Shown here: piece by piece, positions 41,611 through 50,104 of the stretch
Layout of the letters: each line of letters opens with the position of its first letter
Position numbering within the stretch: position 1 is the stretch's first letter
Assembly: GCF_900105125.1 (NCBI RefSeq)
Contig: NZ_LT629750.1
Coordinates: 3,844,001-3,908,000, forward strand
Origin: Bradyrhizobium canariense
Lineage (GTDB): Bacteria; Pseudomonadota; Alphaproteobacteria; Rhizobiales; Xanthobacteraceae
Direction: 5' to 3'
Length of the DNA: 64,000 nt
The notes under the pieces: generated by a model
The model's database searches: none
What the model was told of the DNA's origin: nothing
What the model saw: only the letters and a program-made list of their open reading frames with translations
Made by a program: the position numbers and the translations under genes

Positions 41611-42801
41611 ATGTTTTTCAATATGACGCGGTCGGTTAGCCGCATCGTATTCGCCGCGGCCGCCGCGTGCGGTCTGTTTTCCGAAATCGGGACAGCGAAG
41701 GCGCAGTCGGCTTTCTATCAAGCATCTGCTGCTGTCATCGCCGGGACGCCCGGTACCGTCATCCGCCAGGAGGCGATGTTTGGCGCACCCGCCGGCGCAT
41801 CTGCCTACCGGGTGCTCTATCGGTCGACCACACCCGATGACGTGCCGATCGCGGTCTCCGGCGTCATTATTATTCCGGCGGGCGATCCTCCGCCAGGGGG
41901 CTGGCCGATTGTCGCCTGGGCTCATCCCACCACTGGAATCGTGCCGCGCTGCGCGCCTTCGCTTGCGATCTTCATCTTCCAGCAGATCGCCGGGAGCAGG
42001 GAATTGCTCGAGCAGGGCTATGCGATCGCGGCGACCGACTATCCCGGCCTCGGGACCCCAGGTCCGCATCCGTATCTCGTGGGAGAGAGCGAAGCGCGCG
42101 CCGTGATCGATTCCGTGCGGGCCGCGCGATCGTTTCCAGGCTTGGCCAATTCCAGCCGTTACGCGGTGTGGGGACATTCGCAAGGCGGCCAGGCCTCGCT
42201 CTTTACCGGCATGATATCGAAAAGCTACGCACCGGAATTGCAGCTCGTGGGCGTGGCCGCCGCCGCGCCCGCGACCGATCTGGCAACGCTGATGACCGAC
42301 GACCTAAATACGTCGGGCGGCCGCAATCTCACCGCGATGACGGTGTGGTCGTGGTCGCGGGTGTTTCGCGCGCCGATCGACAGCGTTATAGCGCCCGCGG
42401 CAATGCCGACCGTCAACCTGCTCGCGACGGAATGCATTGAGTCGCTGTTCGACATTTTTGTCCGCAACAAAACATCGGAACCGCTGGCGCAGGAATTCCT
42501 GACGGTTGCGAATCCGGCCACGATCGAACCATGGCGATCGCTGCTCGTCCGCAACACGCCCGGCGTGCTGCCCAGCTCGCTTCCGGTATTTCTCGCGCAG
42601 GGATCGACCGATGGTCTGGTACGGCCGCAGGTGACGTTGGATTATATGCATCGCCTCTGCGAAGCGGGAAGCCGCGTGCGGATGCTCGTCATGCCGAACG
42701 TCAATCACGGCTTCGCCGGCCGTGATAGCGCCAGCGCGGCTGCCGGCTGGATGGCGGACCGATTCGCGGAACGTCCGGCCCCCAGCGATTGCCCCGGCTG
42801 A
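41611..42801 (+). CDS. Exported alpha/beta hydrolase, secretory lipase-like
   Basis: The 396-residue product has a signal peptide (residues 1-32, ending TAKAQ) and an alpha/beta hydrolase fold related to LIP-type secretory lipases. The nucleophile lies in G-H-S-Q-G-G near residue 190, the acid in GSTDGL near 331 and the His in NVNHGFAG near 368. A long variable cap (about 200-300) is present. GGGAG precedes the ATG by eight bases. It is transcribed alone. The family cleaves esters or amides of lipids and alcohols; the substrate is unknown. Confidence 0.85.
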   Translation: MFFNMTRSVSRIVFAAAAACGLFSEIGTAKAQSAFYQASAAVIAGTPGTVIRQEAMFGAPAGASAYRVLYRSTTPDDVPIAVSGVIIIPAGDPPPGGWPIVAWAHPTTGIVPRCAPSLAIFIFQQIAGSRELLEQGYAIAATDYPGLGTPGPHPYLVGESEARAVIDSVRAARSFPGLANSSRYAVWGHSQGGQASLFTGMISKSYAPELQLVGVAAAAPATDLATLMTDDLNTSGGRNLTAMTVWSWSRVFRAPIDSVIAPAAMPTVNLLATECIESLFDIFVRNKTSEPLAQEFLTVANPATIEPWRSLLVRNTPGVLPSSLPVFLAQGSTDGLVRPQVTLDYMHRLCEAGSRVRMLVMPNVNHGFAGRDSASAAAGWMADRFAERPAPSDCPG

Positions 42802-42939
42802 GCCGAATGGCCCGGAAACCGCCATTCCACATATGTGGAATTTTTTTACGCGTATTGGCGGGACGACGGCTCTCGCCGTAACCTGACGGCAAATGTCCTC
42901 CATGTCAGAGGATCGTCAGGGTTTGTCAGGGAAACGTTC

Positions 42940-44139
42940 ATGAAAGTCTTCATCTTCGATCTGCTCGCCTATGGCGAACAACTCGACCATCTCAAGGTCG
43001 GCAGCGAGCTGCCCTACCCGTTGTCGAACCGTTACTTCAAGGCCGATGTGGCCGTTCGCACCTATGCCGAGCACCTCGAAGCCTGGGAAGAGCTCGACAA
43101 GCTCGGCTATGACGGCGTCGGCTTCAACGAGCATCACTGCTCGCCTTACGGGCTGATGAACTCGCCGAACCTGATGGCGGCGGCGGCCGCGCAACGAACG
43201 AAAAAGCTGAAGCTGCTGATTTATGGCAATCTGCTGCCGCTGCACGAACCGCTGCGGCTCGCCGAAGAACTGGCGATGCTCGATTGCCTGTCGAACGGCC
43301 GGCTGATCTCGGGCTTTGCCCGCGGCATTCCGCGCGAATACCAGGTGCACAACGTGCCGCTGAAGGATTCCCGCGCGCGTTACGAAGAGGCCTACGAGAT
43401 CATCACCCGTGCCTGGTCGGAGGATATATTTTCCTACGAGGGAAAATTCTGGTCCTACAAGGACGTCGCGCTCTGGCCGCGCCCGGTGCAGAAGCCGGGT
43501 CCGGAAATCTGGATTCCGATCGTCGGCAGCAAGGAATCGATCGAGTTCGCCGGAAAGAAGAACGCCGTCATCACGCCGGGACTGGCGCGCGGCGGCCTGC
43601 AGGAAGACATCATCCGCTATTTCGCCAAATGCCTCGCCAACAATGGACATCAAATCACGCCCAATCATCTTTCGATTGCGTTGTCCGCCTATGTGGCCGA
43701 CAGCAAGGCGGAAGCCGTGCGCGAATTCGCGCCCTACCACCTCTATTTCAACCGCACGCTGTTCAGCCACGGCAACTTCACGGAAACCGCCAAGCAACGC
43801 GACGCCGGTTATGTCTCGCAATCATCAAATGATTACGTGCGCCCGGAGAACATGAAGGCAGCGGCGGGGTTGCGCGAAGATTATCGCAACATGACGATGG
43901 CGGATTTCGAACGGCAGGCCGAGAACATGCCGCTCGGCACCGCCAAGGAAGTCACGGAACGCATCATCAGCGCCGCGGAGGCCGCTGGCGCCAACCAGGT
44001 GCAGATCAGCCTGAACCGTGGCGCGCTGCCGCATGAAATGTTCATGGAGCAGATCCGGCGCTTTGCGCGCGAAGTGTTGCCGGCGCTGCAGGCCCATGAA
44101 GTGCGTCGGGTTCCGCTTGGAGAGGACGTCGCGGCGTAA
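42940..44139 (+). CDS. LLM-class flavin-dependent monooxygenase
   Basis: The 399-residue protein is a bacterial-luciferase-like monooxygenase with FMNH2 use expected. Blocks are KVFIFDLLAYGEQLDHL at the N-terminus, YDGVGFNEHHCSPYGLMNSPNLMAAAAAQRTKKLKLLIYGNLLPLHEPLRLAEELAMLD and GFARGIPREYQVHN. The ATG at 42940 is preceded by AGGGAA; an upstream in-frame ATG at 42835 is not supported. A strong hairpin ends it, and an AAHS transporter gene follows after 176 bases. Oxygenation of a transported aromatic or cyclic compound is a reasonable guess. Confidence 0.88.
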   Translation: MKVFIFDLLAYGEQLDHLKVGSELPYPLSNRYFKADVAVRTYAEHLEAWEELDKLGYDGVGFNEHHCSPYGLMNSPNLMAAAAAQRTKKLKLLIYGNLLPLHEPLRLAEELAMLDCLSNGRLISGFARGIPREYQVHNVPLKDSRARYEEAYEIITRAWSEDIFSYEGKFWSYKDVALWPRPVQKPGPEIWIPIVGSKESIEFAGKKNAVITPGLARGGLQEDIIRYFAKCLANNGHQITPNHLSIALSAYVADSKAEAVREFAPYHLYFNRTLFSHGNFTETAKQRDAGYVSQSSNDYVRPENMKAAAGLREDYRNMTMADFERQAENMPLGTAKEVTERIISAAEAAGANQVQISLNRGALPHEMFMEQIRRFAREVLPALQAHEVRRVPLGEDVAA

Positions 44140-44174
44140 CGGTGCCAATCCGCCGCGTTACCCGATTTGATCTC

Positions 44175-44205
44175 GGCCCATGGCAAACCGGTTTTGCCAT
44201 GGGCC
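44175..44205 (+). terminator. Hairpin terminator after the monooxygenase
   Basis: A 13-base stem GGCCCATGGCAAA/TTTGCCATGGGCC with a five-base loop lies 35 bases after the stop codon. The tail TGTTGTGCTG is only moderately T-rich. Confidence 0.6.
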
Positions 44206-44315
44206 TGTTGTGCTGATTGAAGAGGACAGGCTTTTCGGACAATCATATAACAATAATAAAATGTGTGTCGGCCAAGGGGAACGACACCGCACTAAAAACC
44301 ACAGGGAGGGTAGCC

Positions 44316-45665
44316 ATGAGCGGTGAACTGCGGTCACCCGTCGAAGAGGCGCTGGAGAACCAGCCATTCGGCGCGTTGCAACTGCGCGTCGTTCTGCTGT
44401 GCGCGCTGGTGCAGGCGTTCGACGGGTTCGATCTCGGCACCATCGGGATGGCGGCGCCTTCGCTGTCGAAAGCATGGGGCGTCGCGCCACAGCTTTTCAC
44501 TACCGCATTCGTGATGTCGAGCGTCGGCATTCTGGTGGGCGCGCTCGCGTCGGGTCCATTGGGTGACCGCTTCGGGCGCAAGCCGCTGCTCATCATCAGC
44601 GTCGCCTTCATTGGCGTCTTTTCGGTGATGAGTGCCTTTGCGTGGTCGATCCCCTCGATCACCGCCATGCGATTTATGACCGGGCTCGGTATCGGCGGTG
44701 CGATGCCGGTCACGGTCGCGCTCACCTCCGATTACAGTCCGATCAACCGGCGCGGCACGCTGATCATGCTGATGTTCTGCGGCAATACGCTCGGCGGCTT
44801 CCTTGGCGGGCAGCTCGTCGCGCAGATACTTCCGATCTACGGCTGGCAGAGCATCTTTTTCGCCGGCGGCATTCCACCGCTGCTGCTGATTCCCTTCCTG
44901 ATGATTTTCCTGCCGGAATCGCCGCGGTTCCTGATCGTCCACCGCGCCGACGCGCCGGCGACACAGGATATCTTGCGGCAGCTCAACGTCAGTGCGCAGG
45001 CGGCGGCATCGAAAATGGTCGACGTCGCCAAGGGCAATCCGGTGGCGCAGCTCTTCACCGGCGGCCTGGCGCTGACGACGATCCTGGTCTGGATCGTGTT
45101 CTTTGCCAATCTCCTGAACATGTATCTGTTCAGCTACTGGATGCCGACGGTGCTGACGCTGTCCGGCCTGAAGCCTGAAAATGCGATCTTCTCGGCCAGC
45201 ATGTTCCAGCTGGGCGGCATCCTCAGCACCGCGCTTCTCGGCCCGATGATCGACCGCTTCGGAGCGCCGCGCGTGCTGGCATGCAGCTTCGCATCCGGCG
45301 TGATCTTCATTCTCACCATCGGTCTGTACAACCTTCCCGCGCCCGTCATCATGATTCCGATCCTTGGCGCAGGGGCGGCCATGATCGGGAGCCAGCTCGG
45401 CGCCAACGCGATGGTCGCGGCGCTGTATCCGGCGCGGATCCGTTCGACCGGCGTGGGCTGGGCGCTCGGCATCGGCCGGCTCGGCGGCATCGCCGGACCG
45501 GCGATCGGCGGCACATTGCTGGCGTTCGGCCTGCCGCCAAAGCAGATCTTCCTGTGCGCCTGCGGCCCGGCGCTGATCGCCGCCTGCGCCACGGTTCTTT
45601 TGACCATGAAGGCCGCGCGGAATCGCGAAATCGTCGTCGCCGCACCGCAGACGCGGGCGGCTTGA
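44316..45665 (+). CDS. MFS transporter, aromatic acid:H+ symporter (AAHS) family
   Basis: The 449-residue permease has about 12 predicted helices and AAHS/BenK/PcaK-type features: FDGFDLGTIGMAAPSLSKAWG in helix 1 (the DGFD-x motif), GPLGDRFGRKPLLIISV between helices 2 and 3, and RFMTGLGIGGAMPVTVALTSDYSP. These imply proton-driven uptake of an aromatic or related carboxylate. The start at 44316 follows GGGAGGG. Two SDR genes follow closely (20 bases, then a four-base overlap), so the unit couples import to oxidation. Confidence 0.9.
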   Translation: MSGELRSPVEEALENQPFGALQLRVVLLCALVQAFDGFDLGTIGMAAPSLSKAWGVAPQLFTTAFVMSSVGILVGALASGPLGDRFGRKPLLIISVAFIGVFSVMSAFAWSIPSITAMRFMTGLGIGGAMPVTVALTSDYSPINRRGTLIMLMFCGNTLGGFLGGQLVAQILPIYGWQSIFFAGGIPPLLLIPFLMIFLPESPRFLIVHRADAPATQDILRQLNVSAQAAASKMVDVAKGNPVAQLFTGGLALTTILVWIVFFANLLNMYLFSYWMPTVLTLSGLKPENAIFSASMFQLGGILSTALLGPMIDRFGAPRVLACSFASGVIFILTIGLYNLPAPVIMIPILGAGAAMIGSQLGANAMVAALYPARIRSTGVGWALGIGRLGGIAGPAIGGTLLAFGLPPKQIFLCACGPALIAACATVLLTMKAARNREIVVAAPQTRAA

Positions 45666-45684
45666 ACCGGATGCCGCTGAACCG

Positions 45685-46563
45685 ATGATGGATTTCTCCG
45701 GCAAGACCGCGTTCGTTACCGGCGGCGCCAGCGGCATTGGTTTTGCGCTTTGCCGCGCTTTCGGTCAGCGCGGCATGAGCGTCGCGATTGCCGATGTCGA
45801 GGCGGAAGCGTGCGCGAAGGCGGTCGAAACGCTGCGCAATGAAGGTATCCGGGCAATCGGAACAAGCTGCGACGTGTCCGATCGCAACTCGCTTGCCGGG
45901 GCCGCGAACAGGACTTTTTCGGAATTGGGCAAGGTTCACGTCCTCTGCAACAATGCCGGCGTATCCCGCGCGGGGCCGATCGAAAGCATCGCCGCATCCG
46001 ACTGGGAATGGGTGATCGGCGTCAACCTCAAGGGCCTGATCCACGGCCTGCAGATCTTTCTGCCGCACATAAAGGCGCATGGCGAGACTGGCCATATCGT
46101 CAACACGGCATCGATGAACGGCGTGGTGGGCGCGCCGCTCGCGGGGCCCTATAGCGCCACCAAATTCGCGTCCGTCGGCATATCCGAGGTGCTGGCCGCC
46201 GAACTCGAGGACAGCCTGATCGGCGTCAGCGTGCTGTGCCCCAGTTGGGTCAAGACGCGCATGCTCGACAATGGCCGCAATCGCCCCGCCCATTTCGGCG
46301 GTCCTATTTCGCTGGATGCAGACGGAGCCAATGCCGAGCGCAACAAGCGCTATGCCAAGGCGCTGGAAAACGGCCTCGATCCGGCCGACGTCGCAAAACT
46401 CGTGATCGAGGCGATCGAAACCCGCCGGCTGTATATCTTCACGCATGCCGATCGCCGCAGCGATGTCGAGCGGCGCTTCGAGCTGATGATGGAGGGTTTT
46501 GAGGCGTTGGCCGAGAAGCCGGCCGAACCGCCGCAACGTCAAGCAGAATCGAAACGGCGATGA
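45685..46563 (+). CDS. SDR family oxidoreductase
   Basis: The 292-residue classical SDR has T-G-G-A-S-G-I-G at residues 12-19, CNNAGVSRAGP near 90, a Ser in NTASMNG and Y-S-A-T-K near residue 155. The extended C-terminus (ADRRSDVERRFELMMEGFEAL) is shared with the next gene's second part, so the two are tandem paralogues. It lies 20 bases after the AAHS gene and overlaps the next gene by four bases (ATGA). Confidence 0.9.
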   Translation: MMDFSGKTAFVTGGASGIGFALCRAFGQRGMSVAIADVEAEACAKAVETLRNEGIRAIGTSCDVSDRNSLAGAANRTFSELGKVHVLCNNAGVSRAGPIESIAASDWEWVIGVNLKGLIHGLQIFLPHIKAHGETGHIVNTASMNGVVGAPLAGPYSATKFASVGISEVLAAELEDSLIGVSVLCPSWVKTRMLDNGRNRPAHFGGPISLDADGANAERNKRYAKALENGLDPADVAKLVIEAIETRRLYIFTHADRRSDVERRFELMMEGFEALAEKPAEPPQRQAESKRR

Positions 46564-47406
46564 TGAATTTTTCCGGCAAGACCGCTTTTGTCACGGGCGC
46601 CGCCAACGGCATCGGCCTTGGCCTTTGCCGGGCATTGGCACGCAACGGCGCCAATATCGTGCTCGCCGATATCGAGCAGGCGCAGCTCGAAATCGCGCGC
46701 CGCGAGCTTTCCACCTTCAACGTCCGTACCCATGCCATCGAGGTCGACGTGTCAGATGCGGCCGCCTACGAGCGCGCCGCGGATGAGGCCGAAGCCGAGT
46801 TCGGCAATATCCATTTGCTGTTCAACAATGCCGGCGTGTCGCTGGGCCCAAAGCCGCTATGGGAGGTCACGCCGGAACAATGGGAATGGATTTTTGGCGT
46901 CAATATCCATGGCGTCCTCAACGGCATCCGCGTTCTGGTGCCGCGGATGCAAAGGCATGGCGAGGCTGGTCATGTCGTCAACACCGCCTCGATCGGCGGC
47001 CTGCAGGTTAACCCGAAGCTGCGCAATGGCTCCTATGCCATGACGAAATACGCCGTCGTCGCAGCTTCCGAGGCGCTGGCGCTCGATCTCGAAGGCACAA
47101 ACCTTGGCGTTTCCGTGCTTTGCCCTGCCCCTCGTCGCCACCACGCTTCATGCCTCGTCGCGACGCCGCCCGGCGCGATTGGGCGGCGCTTACGAACGAC
47201 CCGGCGCCGACATTGCGAAGGCCTGGCAATCCGCCGGGCTGTCTCCCGACGACGTCGGACGGCGCGTTCTCGATGCCGTTGCGCGCTCCGAGTTCTTCAT
47301 CTTCACGCATGAAGAACCGCGGGCCTGGATCGAAGCGCGGCATGCGCGGCTCCTGGCGGGCTTTGATTCGATCGCACGCTACAACGCCGGCGAAGGCACG
47401 AGCTGA
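46560..47406 (+). pseudogene. SDR family oxidoreductase with a +1 frameshift
   Basis: The first 188 or so codons encode a normal SDR: T-G-A-A-N-G-I-G at residues 12-19, NNAGVSLGP, NTASIGG and Y-A-M-T-K. After LGVSVLCPA the reading frame shifts. The expected C-terminal part (LVATTLHASSRRRP, then SEFFIFTHEEPRAWIEARHARLLAGFDSI) continues in the +1 frame to a TGA at 47404-47406, while the original frame continues as Arg-rich nonsense to 47312. One extra C in the run GCCCCTC near 47127 accounts for it. It is either a recent inactivating mutation or a sequencing error. Confidence 0.85.
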
Positions 47407-47429
47407 CCCGGCACCTCGATTGATCGGGG

Positions 47430-48191
47430 TTAGTCGATCGCGCCAGAAAAATGCGACAGCCGCGCGCTCTCGGCGCGAAGCGCGGCAAGGATTTTGGTCA
47501 AATTCTTCTCGATCCGTTCCTGCGGACCGGCCACCCCGATCGCAAGCCGCCGGTGTGTGGGTGGCGTCGGCATCATCATGCCGATAACGCCGACGCCGCG
47601 CGTCACCATCCCGCGCGACAGGCAATAGCCGTCGCGACGGACCTTTTCGATTCCGGCCTTCAGCCGATCGAGCGACGACACGCCGCGTTCGATCTTTTTC
47701 AGTTTGACCGTTCGCCGGTAGATCCGCGCGATATCCTGGTCGGTCTCTTCACTCAGCAACGGCCAGCCGACGCCCGAGTGCACCAGCAAAACTTTCGTGC
47801 CCACCATCGTGTAGTACTGCAGCGGTTGCCTGGCGCGGATGATGTCGACGATCTCGACATAGATGTCCGTCACCGTCCCCAACAGGATGGTTTCTCCGAC
47901 CTTGCGTCCAATCCGGCGCACCGCTTCCTGAACCGGTCCGGTCTCGTAATTTTCCGATGTCACCCAGCCGCCGAGCTGCGAAAGCCGCAGCGTCGGCAAA
48001 TAGGCGCGCGAGGTGCTCTCGAACGACAGGTAATTCAGTTGCGCCATGGTCTTTAACAGCGCCGCCGCGCTCGAGGTCGGCATGCCCAGCGCGTCGACGA
48101 CATCCTTCAGCCGGAGCGGACATTGCCGTTCGCGGAATAATTCGAGAATATCGAAAACCCTGCGTGCTGATTTCGTCAGTTCGTTCGACAT
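47430..48191 (-). CDS. IclR family transcriptional regulator
   Basis: The 253-residue IclR regulator has an N-terminal winged helix (residues 7-65: SARRVFDILELFRERQCPLRLKDVVDALGMPTSSAAALLKTMAQLNYLSF) and a C-terminal effector domain (about 80-250, with LGTVTDIYVEIVDII, and CLSRGMVTRGVGVIGMMM). The start at 48191 is chosen by homology; the frame is open to 48347 without similarity. It converges on the frameshifted SDR and may control the transporter/SDR unit. Confidence 0.9.
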   Translation of the reverse strand: MSNELTKSARRVFDILELFRERQCPLRLKDVVDALGMPTSSAAALLKTMAQLNYLSFESTSRAYLPTLRLSQLGGWVTSENYETGPVQEAVRRIGRKVGETILLGTVTDIYVEIVDIIRARQPLQYYTMVGTKVLLVHSGVGWPLLSEETDQDIARIYRRTVKLKKIERGVSSLDRLKAGIEKVRRDGYCLSRGMVTRGVGVIGMMMPTPPTHRRLAIGVAGPQERIEKNLTKILAALRAESARLSHFSGAID

Positions 48192-48217
48192 GGCCCCAAG
48201 GCTGCTCCCCGAGGCTG

Positions 48218-48529
48218 CTACGGCGCGTATTCGATGTGGGCGCGGATCGAATGACTGGCCTGGTCGATCCAGCCAAATTTTTGCACGGCCGCGATCATGT
48301 TCGACAGGCCCTCCTGCCACCACGCTTCCGATTTGAGCGACGGCCATTCGCGCAGCGCCTTTTCGGAAATCCAGGCATGCTCGCGATCGCTGCTGACAGC
48401 CATGTGCCCGAGCAGCTCGGCCTGCGTCGTGCCGTCAAGCGAACCTTCGATGCGAACCGAGAACGCCCGAAAATTGCTGACGTCGTCGATTTCGATGGAG
48501 CGGCTTGAGGCAATAATGCGAATGATCAT
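48218..48529 (-). CDS. Hypothetical protein, 103 residues
   Basis: I do not recognise a family. The protein is soluble and Trp-rich in its second half (HAWISEKALREWPSLKSEAWW), with an N-terminal strand-rich segment (MIIRIIASSRSIEI). It lies 26 bases upstream of the IclR start on the same strand, so the two may be co-transcribed. The ribosome site is weak. Confidence 0.65.
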   Translation of the reverse strand: MIIRIIASSRSIEIDDVSNFRAFSVRIEGSLDGTTQAELLGHMAVSSDREHAWISEKALREWPSLKSEAWWQEGLSNMIAAVQKFGWIDQASHSIRAHIEYAP

Positions 48530-48731
48530 GGTTTAGTTCTCAATCCTCAGCCAGTCCTTCCGACGGCGAAAGCCGTGCGCCGCTGCGACGCTTGGTGCGT
48601 TGCGGGACAGGGTCGAATAACACCATCTGACCGCGCAACCGAGCGAAAATCTGTCGCAATACGTGAGTTGCTTCAACCCCGTCATAACCATCCGCACCAC
48701 CACGACGCACATAGGCGACTCTCGCGTGCGC

Positions 48732-48753
48732 CGTTAACGATGGAATATTAACG
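48732..48753. promoter_or_regulatory. Inverted repeat CGTTAA-N10-TTAACG upstream of a secreted protein gene
   Basis: Six-base arms flank a 10-base spacer 56 bases before the ATG at 48810. TTAACGAT resembles a CtrA half-site (TTAACCAT) with one mismatch, so control by the cell-cycle regulator is possible but weakly supported. Confidence 0.3.
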
Positions 48754-48809
48754 ACTGCGAGTGCTTATCCACCAGAGTTCACGGGCAAAGCCGTGCGAGG
48801 AGTGCAGAC

Positions 48810-49898
48810 ATGAAATTCTATTCCAGCCTGGCTGTCGTCGCGATGCTTTTGAGCAGCGCGGCAGCTACGCGCGCGCAAAACCTTCCGTCCTACATGGCGC
48901 CAATCTCCGGCCTGACCACCACGACGCCGGCCGATATCGCGACCAAGGACGTGCTGGCGCTGAATACGGGCATGTTCGAACTCTATGGCGACGCAGGAAA
49001 GGTCTTTCAGGCCAATATCCTGGCCAAGCATCCCGTGATCCTCGGCCTGTTCTCCGGCTCCGGCGGACGATTTACGCTCTATCGTCCCGGCATGGCGCCG
49101 CTCGACGCACCGCAGGTGCCGGTCGTCTATCAGCTATTGAAATCGGTTGGTCACAGCACGATGGCGCTGGCGGAGGTTGTCGGGCCTTATCTGGATAATC
49201 CCGCCAATACGTCCTGGCGCGGATCGATGCTGGCGTATCGCAGCCGGATGCAATCGGCGCTCGACGGCCTGGACACGACGCCGATGCAACCCGAGTGGCG
49301 CGACAACAATCGCACCATCCTGAAGAACAACATTGCATTCATGGACGATTGCGTCGCCAAGGGCGTCATCGCTTTCTCGTCTCTGGAAGCCTTCGGCAAG
49401 AAGCAGGCGCCTTATCTGGCTAAAAACGTCGCTTGGGCGGCGCAGACCCAGGTCAATCACTGGATGACCGTGCTTGCGGACTGGAAAACCATGCTCGGGC
49501 CCGACTGGGACAAGGCCTACGCGGCGAGCAACACGATCTATGTCGCGCGCCAGAACAACGTGCTGTTTAGCGTGCTGGCGCAGTTCTTCCCCCCGGAAGC
49601 GATCAACGACCGACTGTTGCTGATCGAGACGGTCTCCTTCACGACCACGCAGGCCGACATGCTGGATTCGCTGACCCGCATCATCGCCGATCGCTCCGTC
49701 GGCTCGCTGTTCTTCGGCAACTACCACTTGATGGACTATGAGCTGATGGGGGGTGATGCGCGCGCCGCGATCATTGCGGAAAGCGGCAAACGGGGAATGA
49801 CGCCGTTCCTTCCGCCGGTGGTGCCGTTCGGTTCGCATCAATGGCCGACTTTGGTGACGCCGGGACCGGGTCCCGCATCGATCGCCGACCTTAAATAA
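48810..49898 (+). CDS. Secreted protein of unknown function
   Basis: The 362-residue protein has a signal peptide (residues 1-22, ATRA-QNLP) and a soluble, mostly helical body with many Trp and aromatic residues (e.g. NHWMTVLADWKTMLGPDWDKAY). One Cys (MDDCVAKGVIAF) and no haem or metal motif are seen. I do not recognise the family. GAGGAG precedes the ATG. It lies about 200 bases before the exported molybdenum hydroxylase operon on the same strand. Confidence 0.75.
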   Translation: MKFYSSLAVVAMLLSSAAATRAQNLPSYMAPISGLTTTTPADIATKDVLALNTGMFELYGDAGKVFQANILAKHPVILGLFSGSGGRFTLYRPGMAPLDAPQVPVVYQLLKSVGHSTMALAEVVGPYLDNPANTSWRGSMLAYRSRMQSALDGLDTTPMQPEWRDNNRTILKNNIAFMDDCVAKGVIAFSSLEAFGKKQAPYLAKNVAWAAQTQVNHWMTVLADWKTMLGPDWDKAYAASNTIYVARQNNVLFSVLAQFFPPEAINDRLLLIETVSFTTTQADMLDSLTRIIADRSVGSLFFGNYHLMDYELMGGDARAAIIAESGKRGMTPFLPPVVPFGSHQWPTLVTPGPGPASIADLK

Positions 49899-50104
49899 TT
49901 CCGGACGGCGCGCGATACCTGTCGGGGCAGGATCGCGCATTGTCCCCTCGCTCGTGCGAACCGACGCGATCATTGGTTGTAAACGTCGCGCACTATTCTA
50001 CTGTTCGCAACGAATCAATCTTAACCGTTGCGGGCTTAGCGTGGCGCTTGCCTGTAATTGATTCCTGCGTCGGTGCCCCCGGCGGTTTGACCAAAGGCGG
50101 AAAT

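Noticed and set aside
48732-48753. CtrA-controlled promoter for the 48810 gene
   Set aside because: Only a one-mismatch half-site in an inverted repeat with the wrong spacing for TTAA-N7-TTAA; kept as a low-confidence site, not as a finding.
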